From positions 1 through 42,552 of the forward strand of contig JAFGSL010000163.1 in the NCBI GenBank assembly GCA_016934645.1: 42,552 nucleotides of DNA, given 5' to 3'. How positions within the stretch are numbered: the first letter of the stretch is position 1; each line of letters begins with the position of its first letter. Origin of the DNA: Anaerolineae bacterium (lineage in GTDB: Bacteria; Chloroflexota; Anaerolineae; B4-G1; SLSP01). The notes beneath the pieces are model-generated. The model did no database searches and had not been told where the DNA came from. It saw only the letters and a program-made list of their open reading frames with translations. The translations under genes and the position numbers were made by a program. Below are positions 32,164 to 39,772 of the stretch, piece by piece.

Positions 32164-32957
32164 GCCGATGTATAACACGTCCGGATGAAATAGGTCTTCA
32201 GCCCGCTAATACGCAGAAATCGCTCTAATATTCCGCCAGCCATCGTCTGTATCAAGGCGCGTTTGCAGCCCCAGGCGTATGCGTCAGCGTACGCTGTGGC
32301 CGTCAAGCCGCTAAATACGCGCAACCCGCGCAGTGCTCCAACGACGCCCATACTGCCGACGATGGCCAGGTCTTCGTGACAGATCAACGTGCAGACTCCC
32401 AACGATTGGCCGTCAAACGTTGCCACGTAGTGAAACATCCCCGGCAAACCAATCGAAGGTGCCAACACCTCCGCCATGGGGGCCGCATACTCCTCCGGCA
32501 TCCCGAAGGCTTTCAAAAAGACGGAAGCAAAGGTCATAGCTTCGCTTTTGTCGATGCTATGGACTTCTACCCTGGCGGAAGGGGTCGAATGTACTAAATC
32601 TTCAGCCTTTTCCAGGGCCATCCACGCCTCCCGTTCCTTTTGATGGACGAAGCCCTGGGCAACCAGCAAGTCCGGCAAATCCTCCGGCGTGCAGGCCGGG
32701 GAAACAAAGATCGTCGGTGATAGTTCCCGCGACGTGAAATGCGCCACCACTTCCGCGATCAGAGCCGGAGCAGTCTCCCGCGTAGCCCGTAGCAAGCACG
32801 CGTGATTCGCATCTGGCGTAGGGAAAATTTGGCTGCTGGTGATGATCACATCATCCCGCAGGATCAATTCGACGCCCGGCGTCACCGCGACCATCGGCTG
32901 CATTGCCGCGTAGTTTTGCCGTTCGAGGGCAGCAATGTTTTCAAGCCCCACTTTCAT
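32160..32957 (-). CDS. GNAT-family N-acetyltransferase
   Basis: About 265 residues. The C-terminal half (about 130-265) has the GNAT fold with a V-x-x-x-x-R-G-x-x-type acetyl-CoA loop in VGSMGVVGALRGLRVFSGLT preceded by SLGVCTLICHEDLA. The N-terminal half is less conserved. Substrate unknown. AAGGAGGACGAGG before ATG 32957 is a strong ribosome-binding site; the gene starts 17 bases inside the preceding membrane-protein gene and overlaps the ABC ATPase gene by 4 bp, so it belongs to the same operon. Confidence 0.8.
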   Translation of the reverse strand: MKVGLENIAALERQNYAAMQPMVAVTPGVELILRDDVIITSSQIFPTPDANHACLLRATRETAPALIAEVVAHFTSRELSPTIFVSPACTPEDLPDLLVAQGFVHQKEREAWMALEKAEDLVHSTPSARVEVHSIDKSEAMTFASVFLKAFGMPEEYAAPMAEVLAPSIGLPGMFHYVATFDGQSLGVCTLICHEDLAIVGSMGVVGALRGLRVFSGLTATAYADAYAWGCKRALIQTMAGGILERFLRISGLKTYFIRTCYTSA

Positions 32958-33918
32958 CCTCGTCCTCCTTTTTCAAAAGTAACCAGCGATACGCGCTAGC
33001 AGCCAACGCGATGACCGCGCAGACCAGTAGCATCGCATCCACAGCGGAGCGGACAACCCAATCTATCACGAGTATCCCCATTGTAAGAAAAGCGGCAAGG
33101 GAAGGGATCTGCACAAATATAGTACTTGAAGGGGCAGCACGTGAGCGCATCGACGCAGGTGCAGATCGACCGGTGGCGGATAACGCCGCTACTCCTGTCC
33201 CCACATCTGCCAATAGCCAGAACAATCCTGCCACAAGAGAGGATACATTCAACGAAACAGAACGCGCTCCAAAGTTGATCCAATTTGCCACGCCATAAGC
33301 CGCCATCGCTAACACCAGCCACAGCAGGACAGTGCGCATCTTTTCCTCAGCGCTGTATGTCCAGGCCATCAACGCTGCATATACGAGCACAACATCCATA
33401 ATGGGGTAAAGTGCGCCGCCAAAGAAATAGAGCAACGGTTGCGTTACTGTCGCCATCACCGGACGAAAGAGCGCTACCCAGATCAACGCCGTTGCCGCAG
33501 CAAGAAGCATGACGTAAAATGCCCATCGCGCGCACGTTGTACGATGGGGATAACGCCAGAATGCCCAGAACACCAGTCCATAACGGGCGATGTAAAATCC
33601 GTCGATCCAGCTTAGGATGGCCAGACTTTCCCCAACGACGAAATCATGGGCAGCCCAAGCCAAATTGCCGGCGATATTCAACACCCAGCCCCACGCCAAC
33701 CAACGCCAGAATGATCTGGCCTCGCTCTCGGATTGACGCGATGCCCACCACAAAGCGCCGGTCACAACAAAGTTGAAGAGAAAGGATGCAGCAAAGTCTA
33801 GCATCATTCCACGCAGAACCGGCACCGCAGTAGCGATACCCCAGACGATCAAGAGCACGCCGCCAATGGTGGACAAAATGGGGGGCATATGCTTACGAGT
33901 ATGCTTGTCTACTGCCAT
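32941..33918 (-). CDS. Hypothetical polytopic membrane protein
   Basis: Not recognised. 325 residues, about nine hydrophobic helices, with a charged KKEDEDES tail. Trp/Tyr-rich inner segments (FYIARYGLVFWAFWRYPHR) recall membrane sensor domains found at the N-terminus of some signalling proteins, but no output domain follows. It starts three bases after the MFS gene and overlaps the GNAT gene. Confidence 0.65.
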   Translation of the reverse strand: MAVDKHTRKHMPPILSTIGGVLLIVWGIATAVPVLRGMMLDFAASFLFNFVVTGALWWASRQSESEARSFWRWLAWGWVLNIAGNLAWAAHDFVVGESLAILSWIDGFYIARYGLVFWAFWRYPHRTTCARWAFYVMLLAAATALIWVALFRPVMATVTQPLLYFFGGALYPIMDVVLVYAALMAWTYSAEEKMRTVLLWLVLAMAAYGVANWINFGARSVSLNVSSLVAGLFWLLADVGTGVAALSATGRSAPASMRSRAAPSSTIFVQIPSLAAFLTMGILVIDWVVRSAVDAMLLVCAVIALAASAYRWLLLKKEDEDESGA

Positions 33919-33921
33919 ACG

Positions 33922-35259
33922 TCAGTCTTCCTGTTTATGGCGGAAAGGATAACGCAGAAAGATGAAAAACGCGATCAACATCGACAGCCCACCCACGACA
34001 CCGATCAACCGTACACCGAGTGGGCCGTGTGGATCGCTGTGACTGCGTCCCAACAACAGTAACAGCGGCAAAAGCGCCGCAATTACACCGTTGGCAACCT
34101 GATCCAGCAGACCCCACGTGGCGTAATACAGCCCCTCGCGTCTCTGTCCGGTCAACACCGCGTCGTGATCGGCGATTTCCGCGCCAAAGGCCATCGGCAG
34201 CATCGTGACGCCGGACAGCGCCACTGACTGGAGTGAGACCCACACAATGCCCTGGGTCATCAGCGGAAGCGGTAGCCAGTCCCCAATCAGCATCAATCCC
34301 GGCATCACCAGGGCCGAGGCGAACAGAGAATCGGCGAACACCGTCCACTTCCCCACGCGGCCCGCTAACCATGTGACCAAAGGATAGCACACCAGTGAGC
34401 CGACAATCGCGGGGACGTAGAACCACAGTGTATCTCCCGGCTCCGCCAGACAAATCTCGGTGGCGATGTAGGGAATGGCCGATTGCACCAACGTCGTCAG
34501 ACCCCAGTAGAATATTCCGGCCGCGGTCATGACGACGAAAGCGCGGTTCTGTAACATCGATCCTACTACCACACGCAAGTTGCGACGCGGCAGCCCCCCT
34601 TCTGCTGGCGTCGTCTGGCGGTCGGGACGTTCACGCAAAACCAGGAAGGGCAGGTAAAACATCGGCAGCGCCAAAAGCGCGTAGATGAGCGCGGCGACAG
34701 CATATCCGAACCGTTCGATAAGCATCCCTGCCGCGCTGCTCACGATCATCCCCACCAGCAGAAAGCTCGACGCCCAGGCCGACATCCGCACGCGATGTTT
34801 GTCCGTCAACGCAAGTTCGGGCAGCAATGCCGTGTAGGGGATTTGGTTCATCGTGTACGCCAGGTTATACAACACCAACATCCCACCCAGGTACGCCAGG
34901 TTCCACATCGATTCCGTTTGCAGCGGTGGTGTCCACAATAACACGAAGAAAGCCAGCAACGGCGCTCCAGAGACAAACATCAGCGGCAAACGGCGTCCCC
35001 ACCGGCTGCGCAGGTTATCCGAGAAATGTCCAATAAATGGCGCCATGCCGGCGTTGAGCGCGCGAGTTCCGAAAATGACCACGCTGTACCACGCCGCTGG
35101 CGCGAGAACAGCCCCTTCGCCCTCCGGCGGCAGGTAGAAGTACAACAGCCAACCGCTGAGGATGGCCCATACGATCGAACTGCCGAGCGTGATCAGGGCA
35201 TATGCCACATCCGTCTTCAGGGTTGAGCGTGGTGAGTCGGCAACTGAGACTGTTTGCAT
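33922..35259 (-). CDS. MFS transporter of the GPH/MelB family
   Basis: Twelve-helix permease of the glycoside-pentoside-hexuronide:cation symporter group (MFS_2). Signatures: NAGMAPFIGHFSDNLRSRWGRR (family loop 2-3 motif), NQIPYTALLPELALTDKHRVRMSAW, and VALSGVTMLPMAFGAEIADHD. About 445 residues. First gene of the long minus-strand run; a TATAAT promoter lies about 50 bases upstream. Known members carry sugars with a cation, others lysolipids; the cargo here is unknown. Confidence 0.85.
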   Translation of the reverse strand: MQTVSVADSPRSTLKTDVAYALITLGSSIVWAILSGWLLYFYLPPEGEGAVLAPAAWYSVVIFGTRALNAGMAPFIGHFSDNLRSRWGRRLPLMFVSGAPLLAFFVLLWTPPLQTESMWNLAYLGGMLVLYNLAYTMNQIPYTALLPELALTDKHRVRMSAWASSFLLVGMIVSSAAGMLIERFGYAVAALIYALLALPMFYLPFLVLRERPDRQTTPAEGGLPRRNLRVVVGSMLQNRAFVVMTAAGIFYWGLTTLVQSAIPYIATEICLAEPGDTLWFYVPAIVGSLVCYPLVTWLAGRVGKWTVFADSLFASALVMPGLMLIGDWLPLPLMTQGIVWVSLQSVALSGVTMLPMAFGAEIADHDAVLTGQRREGLYYATWGLLDQVANGVIAALLPLLLLLGRSHSDPHGPLGVRLIGVVGGLSMLIAFFIFLRYPFRHKQED

Positions 35260-35305
35260 TGTCGAGTTACACTCCCTCTTGCATCACCGGATACCTGCAA
35301 ACTCA

Positions 35306-35334
35306 ATTATAACCCTAACCTGGATAAAACGTAA
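35306..35334 (-). promoter_or_regulatory. Candidate promoter of the MFS-to-terpene gene run
   Basis: On the minus strand TATAAT (35311-35306) is preceded by TTACGT (35334-35329) at 17 bases. The -10 is perfect, the -35 weak. Start of transcription would be about 40 bases before the MFS ATG. Confidence 0.5.
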
Positions 35335-35372
35335 GGAGGAGGCGTCCCGCAGTTAGGCTACTGCATTTGCAA

Positions 35373-35470
35373 AGACTACAAAAGTCTTCCCTCAAGTCTG
35401 CATTTTGCGATTGCGTTTGTCCAACGAGCGCTCAGTTGACCAAGTATCTTCTGAGACTTTTGTAGTCTCG
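35373..35470. repeat. MITE-like repeat, copy 1
   Basis: Ends are inverted: agactacaaaagtct at 35373-35387 and agacttttgtagtct at 35454-35468. Each end is itself an imperfect palindrome. A second copy of like size and ends is at 37768-37866. Inner bases agree mainly near the right end (gctca, then ctgagacttttgtagtct). Confidence 0.65.
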
Positions 35471-35476
35471 CTCCCC

Positions 35477-35508
35477 AAAACAAAAGGCCAGCGCTTATGC
35501 TGGCCTTT
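35477..35508 (-). terminator. Rho-independent terminator after the DUF59 gene
   Basis: The 10-bp stem AAAGGCCAGC/GCTGGCCTTT (35483-35492 with 35499-35508) is followed on the minus strand by TTTTGTTTTGG. It lies 30 bases after the DUF59 stop. Confidence 0.85.
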
Positions 35509-35538
35509 GCAAAATGTCATTATGGCTAACCGCGAACG

Positions 35539-35832
35539 TCAAATGCCGAGAATATCGCGCGCCTCTTGCTCCATCATATCCGGGCGCCACATCTCCTTGC
35601 CCAAAACCACTTCCACACTTTTCTGCGTAAGCTCAGAAGCGCGTTCATGGACCTGATTCATCATAAACGACGCCATCGGGCACATTGGCGAGGTCAAAAT
35701 CATCGTGATTTTCACGTCGTCTTCGGCCACCGCAATATTGCGGATCAAGCCCAAGGCCACCACATCCAGCCCAATCTCAAAATCGATCACATCGCGCAGT
35801 CCATCGCGGATCGCTTGCTCTTCACCTTGCAT
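35539..35832 (-). CDS. DUF59 (MIP18/PaaD-like) metal-sulfur cluster assembly protein
   Basis: Small cytoplasmic protein of the DUF59 family, members of which help Fe-S cluster assembly (SufT, MIP18) or act in PaaD. It has DFEIGLDVVALGLIRNIAV (the DPE..ini-vDLGLI-type segment, here with Phe for Pro) and MILTSPMCPMASFM with the conserved Cys. The 97 residues are typical. AGGAGG lies five bases before ATG 35832. It has its own promoter and terminator. Confidence 0.9.
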   Translation of the reverse strand: MQGEEQAIRDGLRDVIDFEIGLDVVALGLIRNIAVAEDDVKITMILTSPMCPMASFMMNQVHERASELTQKSVEVVLGKEMWRPDMMEQEARDILGI

Positions 35833-35845
35833 CGCAACCTCCTAA

Positions 35846-35899
35846 GGTAGTCTGTTAGTCATCAGTCTTTAGCCTGGTAGTCAGAGCGGCTGACTACCG
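35846..35899. repeat. Word-like repeat and hairpin in the DUF59 leader
   Basis: Words of the type ggtagtc/gttagtc/tcagtc repeat. The part 35876-35898 forms a 9-bp stem (GGTAGTCAG with CTGACTACC, 5-base loop) in the DUF59 mRNA leader. No T-run follows. Confidence 0.5.
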
Positions 35900-35933
35900 C
35901 ATGCAGACTGCCACACCTCAGTAATACAGTTTC

Positions 35934-35961
35934 ATTATAGCACTGAATGATGATTTGGCAA
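35934..35961 (-). promoter_or_regulatory. Sigma70-type promoter of the DUF59 gene
   Basis: On the minus strand TTGCCA (35961-35956) and TATAAT (35939-35934) are 16 bases apart, giving a leader of about 95 bases. Confidence 0.6.
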
Positions 35962-36022
35962 TATGGAATATATGTATCTAATAAATATATTTAAACTACT
36001 AACAAAACAATCCATAGGGATT

Positions 36023-36853
36023 TTAGCGCGCCATGTCGAGGATACCCTCGGGGGTGATGGGAACAGTGTGACCGTTCTCGCAGCGGAAGGCAGCATCCCC
36101 GCGCTGCAATGGCTGCTGGCAATGTGGACAGCGCAGAATATCCTCAAGCCGTCGTGGAGCGGCTGGCTCGCGCGCCCCCACTTTGACTGCCGAAACCAGA
36201 TCGTAGTCTTCCTGCCACAGCTTGGTGTGCACCATCTCCAGCGGCAGCGCATGCAGTTTCGCCTCGAACGCCTCCGATTTGTACGTACGCCCCGGCAGCC
36301 AGCGCGCGTCCTTGCCAATGCGGTTGGTGATCAGGAAAACCCCACCAGGTCGTAGCACACGCACCATCTCATGTAGCACCTGATCGGGGTCGGGCATAAA
36401 TTCCAACGCTTCCAGACACACAACAGCGTCGAAGGTCGCCTCGGGGAAGGGCAGTTGGCTGGCATCCTGGTGGATGAAGTTGATACGATGGGTCCACATC
36501 TCAGTCAACAGCACTGCTTGCTGCAACATCTTGCGCGAAAGATCGAGGCCGATAAGCCGCCCACGAAAGCCGCTCTGTTGGAAGAGTGTGCGCGCCAGCC
36601 GCGCCGTGCCGGTTGCCACATCAAGGATCAAGGGATTGGGATGATCGGCGAGAGCCCGGCTTAACGGCAGGCCCAGGAACCACTGTTCGTAGCCGGGATT
36701 GTACCCCTTGATGCGGTCGTAGACGCGGGCAGATAAATCATAGAGCAGGACCACTATCCGGCGGCCGAAGTACGCCCCTTCGGCCAAAATGAGTTGCCAA
36801 TATAAGAACGCGATCAACGCTAGCGCCACGACGACGCCCACGGCCCAACCCAT
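36023..36853 (-). CDS. Membrane-anchored class I methyltransferase with C-terminal zinc ribbon
   Basis: N-terminal helix (about residues 3-24), then a UbiE-like SAM domain (about 70-180): LILDVATGTARLA (motif I), LIGLDLSRKML, FIHQDASQLPFPEATFDAVVCLEALEFMPDP and VLRPGGVFLITNR. The C-terminus (about 235-276) is a Trm112-like ribbon: LEDILRCPHCQQPL, then FRCENGHTVPITPEGILDM. Four Cys/His ligands are visible (CPHC, CENGH). Substrate unknown, probably a lipid or membrane molecule. It starts one base after the preceding membrane-protein gene. Confidence 0.85.
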   Translation of the reverse strand: MGWAVGVVVALALIAFLYWQLILAEGAYFGRRIVVLLYDLSARVYDRIKGYNPGYEQWFLGLPLSRALADHPNPLILDVATGTARLARTLFQQSGFRGRLIGLDLSRKMLQQAVLLTEMWTHRINFIHQDASQLPFPEATFDAVVCLEALEFMPDPDQVLHEMVRVLRPGGVFLITNRIGKDARWLPGRTYKSEAFEAKLHALPLEMVHTKLWQEDYDLVSAVKVGAREPAAPRRLEDILRCPHCQQPLQRGDAAFRCENGHTVPITPEGILDMAR

Positions 36854-36854
36854 C

Positions 36855-37727
36855 TTACAATACCCCAGCCATCAAGAGGATGACCGCTAGGAGCCACGGC
36901 GCGAGAGCGCGGCGGTACATCGCTGTTGGCGGACGCTGAAGGAGCAACAACAGTCCCGGCAAAGCCAGCAACAGCACCCCTCCGGCGGCGAGGAACTGTC
37001 CTTGCCAGACGAGAAATCCACCGCCAAATAACGGCCCAAGCGCTGCCGAGGGCCCAGGATATGCATAAAACGCCACCAACAGGGTGAGTGCCAGCGCGGA
37101 AAGCACGGGCTGCAGCGTCGCTGTAGTGTCGGCTGACGGACTCAAGGACGCGCCGAGCAGCCAGGGCAATCCCACCAAAGCACCTGCTGCCCATGCTGCA
37201 CCTACATCGCCACGGCCCTCGTGCCAGAGCACAGCGATTTCGGTCCAGGCTACCATCGCCAGTGTGAGTATCAGGGCGTCGCGCCCCAGGACCAACGCCG
37301 TTAGCACGCTGACGCTGAGTGCAAGCACCGCCATACACAACGGTGCAGCCAGCGCTGCCCGCCCCACCTCGCTCCACCACGCGCGCGCCTGCCGCAAAGC
37401 ACGGTGCAGGGCGGCTCCCGGTGTTCCCGGCTGGAGGTAAGGCCAGAGAGGCAAAGGGACTTCCCGTTCCCAGGTGCGCCACAACGCAAAGGTTTCTGTC
37501 CAGGGAGTGCGCGTCACTGCGCGCCAGGAAGGCAGCCAGCCTGCCAGCGCCAGCACCAAAGCCGTGAGAGTGGCAATCAAAACATCCCCTTTGAGCGGAG
37601 CGGCAAAAGCCCACGCGCCACCCAGGACGGCGGCTACAGGCAGGAAACCCCAACCATACAGTGTAGGCCAGGCGGGAAATGTCGGCGTATGCGTATCTAC
37701 AGCAGATTCAGTCTCCACAAACGTCAT
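36855..37727 (-). CDS. Hypothetical polytopic membrane protein
   Basis: Not recognised. 290 residues, strongly Leu/Ala/Trp-rich, about eight helices in pairs (28-66, 125-165, 175-190, 205-220, 235-275). Between helices 2 and 3 is a soluble stretch TWEREVPLPLWPYLQPG. Start ATG 37727. It lies one base before the zinc-ribbon methyltransferase gene, so the two may work together at the membrane. Confidence 0.6.
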   Translation of the reverse strand: MTFVETESAVDTHTPTFPAWPTLYGWGFLPVAAVLGGAWAFAAPLKGDVLIATLTALVLALAGWLPSWRAVTRTPWTETFALWRTWEREVPLPLWPYLQPGTPGAALHRALRQARAWWSEVGRAALAAPLCMAVLALSVSVLTALVLGRDALILTLAMVAWTEIAVLWHEGRGDVGAAWAAGALVGLPWLLGASLSPSADTTATLQPVLSALALTLLVAFYAYPGPSAALGPLFGGGFLVWQGQFLAAGGVLLLALPGLLLLLQRPPTAMYRRALAPWLLAVILLMAGVL

Positions 37728-37767
37728 TATACCTGACTTTCCGGCGAGACCAAGACTCAGTCTGCTG

Positions 37768-37866
37768 AGACTACAAAAGTCTCAGCAAATGTTCTTATAG
37801 ATTGCTGGTCTCTTTCTGGTATGAAGATTTGCTCAACAAGGTAGCTCCTGAGACTTTTGTAGTCTG
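37768..37866. repeat. MITE-like repeat, copy 2
   Basis: Inverted ends gagactacaaaagtctc (37768-37784) and gagacttttgtagtct (37850-37865), about 99 bp in all, like copy 1. On the minus strand the right part is read as the C-terminal residues RLQKSQELPC and TGA stop of the CDF transporter gene. Confidence 0.65.
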
Positions 37867-38768
37867 TCATCTCGATCGTCTTGATACGGTTCTACATGAA
37901 CATAGACACGATCTACCTCAGGCAGCGTTTCCAATTGGGCACGAACATCGTCAGAGATACGATGCGCCTCGAAAAGCGGAGTACTCCCATCCACATCGAT
38001 GTGCAAATCGGCCACCAGACGCGGGCCTACGTACTCGGTGATCACTTGATGCACACCAAGAACCCCAGGCACCCATGCGGCAACAGCGGCAATTTCCTCA
38101 CGGATTTCGCGTGAAGCGCCCGCGCCAGTCAAATAGCGAAGATTTTCCTTCCAGGCCGCCAGTGCTGCGCGGAAGATCCACAGCGCGACGAGCACACCTG
38201 CGATAGGATCGGCTAACGGGTGGAGAAAGTGAGATCCGAGGACACCAATGAAAGCTGCCCCTGACGTGAGCATATCGGAGAGATTGTCTTGCGCGACAAC
38301 CTTCAGTGTGGGGCTGGCAACCCGGGAAGCAATACGCCGGATCACGCCGTACATTGCCGCTTTGACAGCTGCACTGATCAGCAACGCCAGAATGGGCCAT
38401 CCCAGTTCCAGCGCCAGCCCCCCGCCCAGAAATCGCTCTATGGAAGTACGTCCGGCTTCGTACCCGGCAAACGTCATCGCGGTGGCGACCAATAGCCCGA
38501 CGATAGGCTCAAACCGGGCATGGCCCTGCGGGTGTCCGATGTCTGGTGGCTGTTGCGCCATCCACAGCCCAAGGACCATCAACAGCGAGTACAAAACATC
38601 CGAGACGGAATTGGCGGCGTCAGCATACAACGCAACGCTGCCCGAAAGGTAGGCCGCCGCGCCCTTACCTACAGCCAGAAGGATATTGCCTCCCAGGGTA
38701 ATGACGAGCGCCCGGCGAAACAACCGGGCTGCCTCGGGATCAGGTTTGTAATCACGAATCCATTGCAT
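37833..38768 (-). CDS. Cation diffusion facilitator (CDF) metal transporter
   Basis: Divalent-metal/proton antiporter for export of Zn, Co, Ni, Fe or Mn. Six helices (about residues 15-225) with YADAANSVSDVLYS (metal-site helix 2, DxxxxxxD with Asn where His is usual), HPQGHARFEPIVGL, and DNLSDMLTSGAAF (DxxxD of helix 5). The C-terminal cytoplasmic domain (about 230-300) has VHQVITEYVGPRLVADLHIDVDG and VYVHVEPY. The final ten residues come from a MITE-like repeat. ATG 38768 gives 311 residues; the longer frame is unlikely because it would cross a terminator. Metal choice cannot be assigned safely. Confidence 0.88.
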   Translation of the reverse strand: MQWIRDYKPDPEAARLFRRALVITLGGNILLAVGKGAAAYLSGSVALYADAANSVSDVLYSLLMVLGLWMAQQPPDIGHPQGHARFEPIVGLLVATAMTFAGYEAGRTSIERFLGGGLALELGWPILALLISAAVKAAMYGVIRRIASRVASPTLKVVAQDNLSDMLTSGAAFIGVLGSHFLHPLADPIAGVLVALWIFRAALAAWKENLRYLTGAGASREIREEIAAVAAWVPGVLGVHQVITEYVGPRLVADLHIDVDGSTPLFEAHRISDDVRAQLETLPEVDRVYVHVEPYQDDRDDRLQKSQELPC

Positions 38769-38781
38769 TGTACATTCCACC

Positions 38782-38812
38782 AAAAACGAGCAGGGTGTGT
38801 GCCCCTGCTCGT
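38782..38812 (-). terminator. Rho-independent hairpin between methyltransferase and CDF genes
   Basis: The 10-bp stem ACGAGCAGGG/CCCTGCTCGT (38786-38795 with 38803-38812) is followed on the minus strand by five Ts (38786-38782). It ends the upstream methyltransferase transcript, but also lies inside the predicted CDF leader, 17 bases before its ATG. Confidence 0.85.
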
Positions 38813-38861
38813 CGTCATTCCTTTGCCTCCGGCCCTGGGTTACCGCCGCCGGAATAAACCT

Positions 38862-38870
38862 ATTATACCA
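38862..38870 (-). promoter_or_regulatory. Candidate extended -10 promoter for the CDF gene
   Basis: TGGTATAAT on the minus strand (38870-38862) is an extended -10, just 3' of the methyltransferase stop. No clear -35. It would give a CDF leader of about 85 bases containing the terminator hairpin. Confidence 0.4.
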
Positions 38871-38872
38871 TA

Positions 38873-39772
38873 TCAGCAGACCGGATCGCGAAAGTTGTAG
38901 ATATGGCCTTCGCGCTGCCAGACCTTGCCGCAAGCACAGTGGAATGCATCCCGCGGCGGAGTGCCCAACGGCGCGCCACACGCCGGGCAACGGAAGAACG
39001 TACCAGCAGGAGCGGTATTCTTCCCCACACCCGCCCGTGCACGTGTGAAGACGCTAGGGCTGAGCTGCCAAAGCGCGCCCGTCGGCTGCGCCAACGCGTC
39101 CAAAGCAGCCAGGAGACGTGTAGGCACAAGGCGCTTCAAAACGTCGATGCGGAAGTGGGAAACGGTGCGCGTGGCCTCGCGGCGCAATCCTGCGTATTCC
39201 AACTGCGTCCACATCCAGCAGGGATGAAAATCGAAGTTGAGGGCCACGAATTCGACCGGTTCAGGATCGAAAGGCGACCACGATTGGCGGCGCAGGATGT
39301 AGCGTGCGATTGCCTTAAGGTTCAGCTTGTTAGCGAATTCCAGGACGAATTCCCCCCCTGGCCCCAAGATATCGGAGATACCACGTAGTACGGCGGGCGC
39401 GTCAGCAGCGTGGTGCAATGTACGCACCATCGTCACCGTGTCGAAAAGACCAGCAACGAACGGCAAATGGTAAAAATCACCCTGCACGAAGAGGTAATGG
39501 GGTTCTCCCTCCGTGCGGACTTTACCGAGATGTTCAATGGCTTGCTCCAACTGCGTGCGCGCGTAATCGAAGAGCACGACCGTCTCGTAACCCGCATAGA
39601 GATCGGCCATCCGTCCAAACCCTGCGCCGATTTCGATAAGCGTGCGCCCTTGCGGCGGCAACAATGCCCGCATCGCGATACGCTCAGCGGTATCCTCGTA
39701 GGCGCGCGTGGTGTCCCAGAACTCCGTGCGGTAGCAGGAGCCCTCGTAATTACAGATGGGCCGTTGATCCAT
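38873..39772 (-). CDS. Class I methyltransferase with C-terminal zinc ribbon
   Basis: SAM domain at about residues 40-170: LIEIGAGFGRMADLYAGY (motif I), VVLFDYARTQLEQA, FVQGDFYHLPFVAGLFDTVTMVRTLHH and LGPGGEFVLEF. The C-terminus (about 255-299) is a ribbon: FFRCPACGAPLGTPP then FHCACGKVWQREGHIYNF. The N-terminus has NYEGSCYRTEFWD, which suggests a defined substrate pocket. About 299 residues. The upstream gene's TAA is directly followed by this ATG, so the two are coupled. Like the other ribbon methyltransferase nearby, its target is unknown. Confidence 0.82.
   Translation of the reverse strand: MDQRPICNYEGSCYRTEFWDTTRAYEDTAERIAMRALLPPQGRTLIEIGAGFGRMADLYAGYETVVLFDYARTQLEQAIEHLGKVRTEGEPHYLFVQGDFYHLPFVAGLFDTVTMVRTLHHAADAPAVLRGISDILGPGGEFVLEFANKLNLKAIARYILRRQSWSPFDPEPVEFVALNFDFHPCWMWTQLEYAGLRREATRTVSHFRIDVLKRLVPTRLLAALDALAQPTGALWQLSPSVFTRARAGVGKNTAPAGTFFRCPACGAPLGTPPRDAFHCACGKVWQREGHIYNFRDPVC

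Noticed and set aside
36820..37653. 277-codon minus-strand frame in the membrane-protein region
   Set aside because: Gly/Arg/Ala-rich alternative frame; the overlapping frame 36855-37727 has a clear multi-helix pattern and a one-base junction with the methyltransferase.
38769..38860. Known metal riboswitch (NiCo or Mn type) in the CDF leader
   Set aside because: I could not place the conserved elements of either class; only the terminator hairpin is supported.
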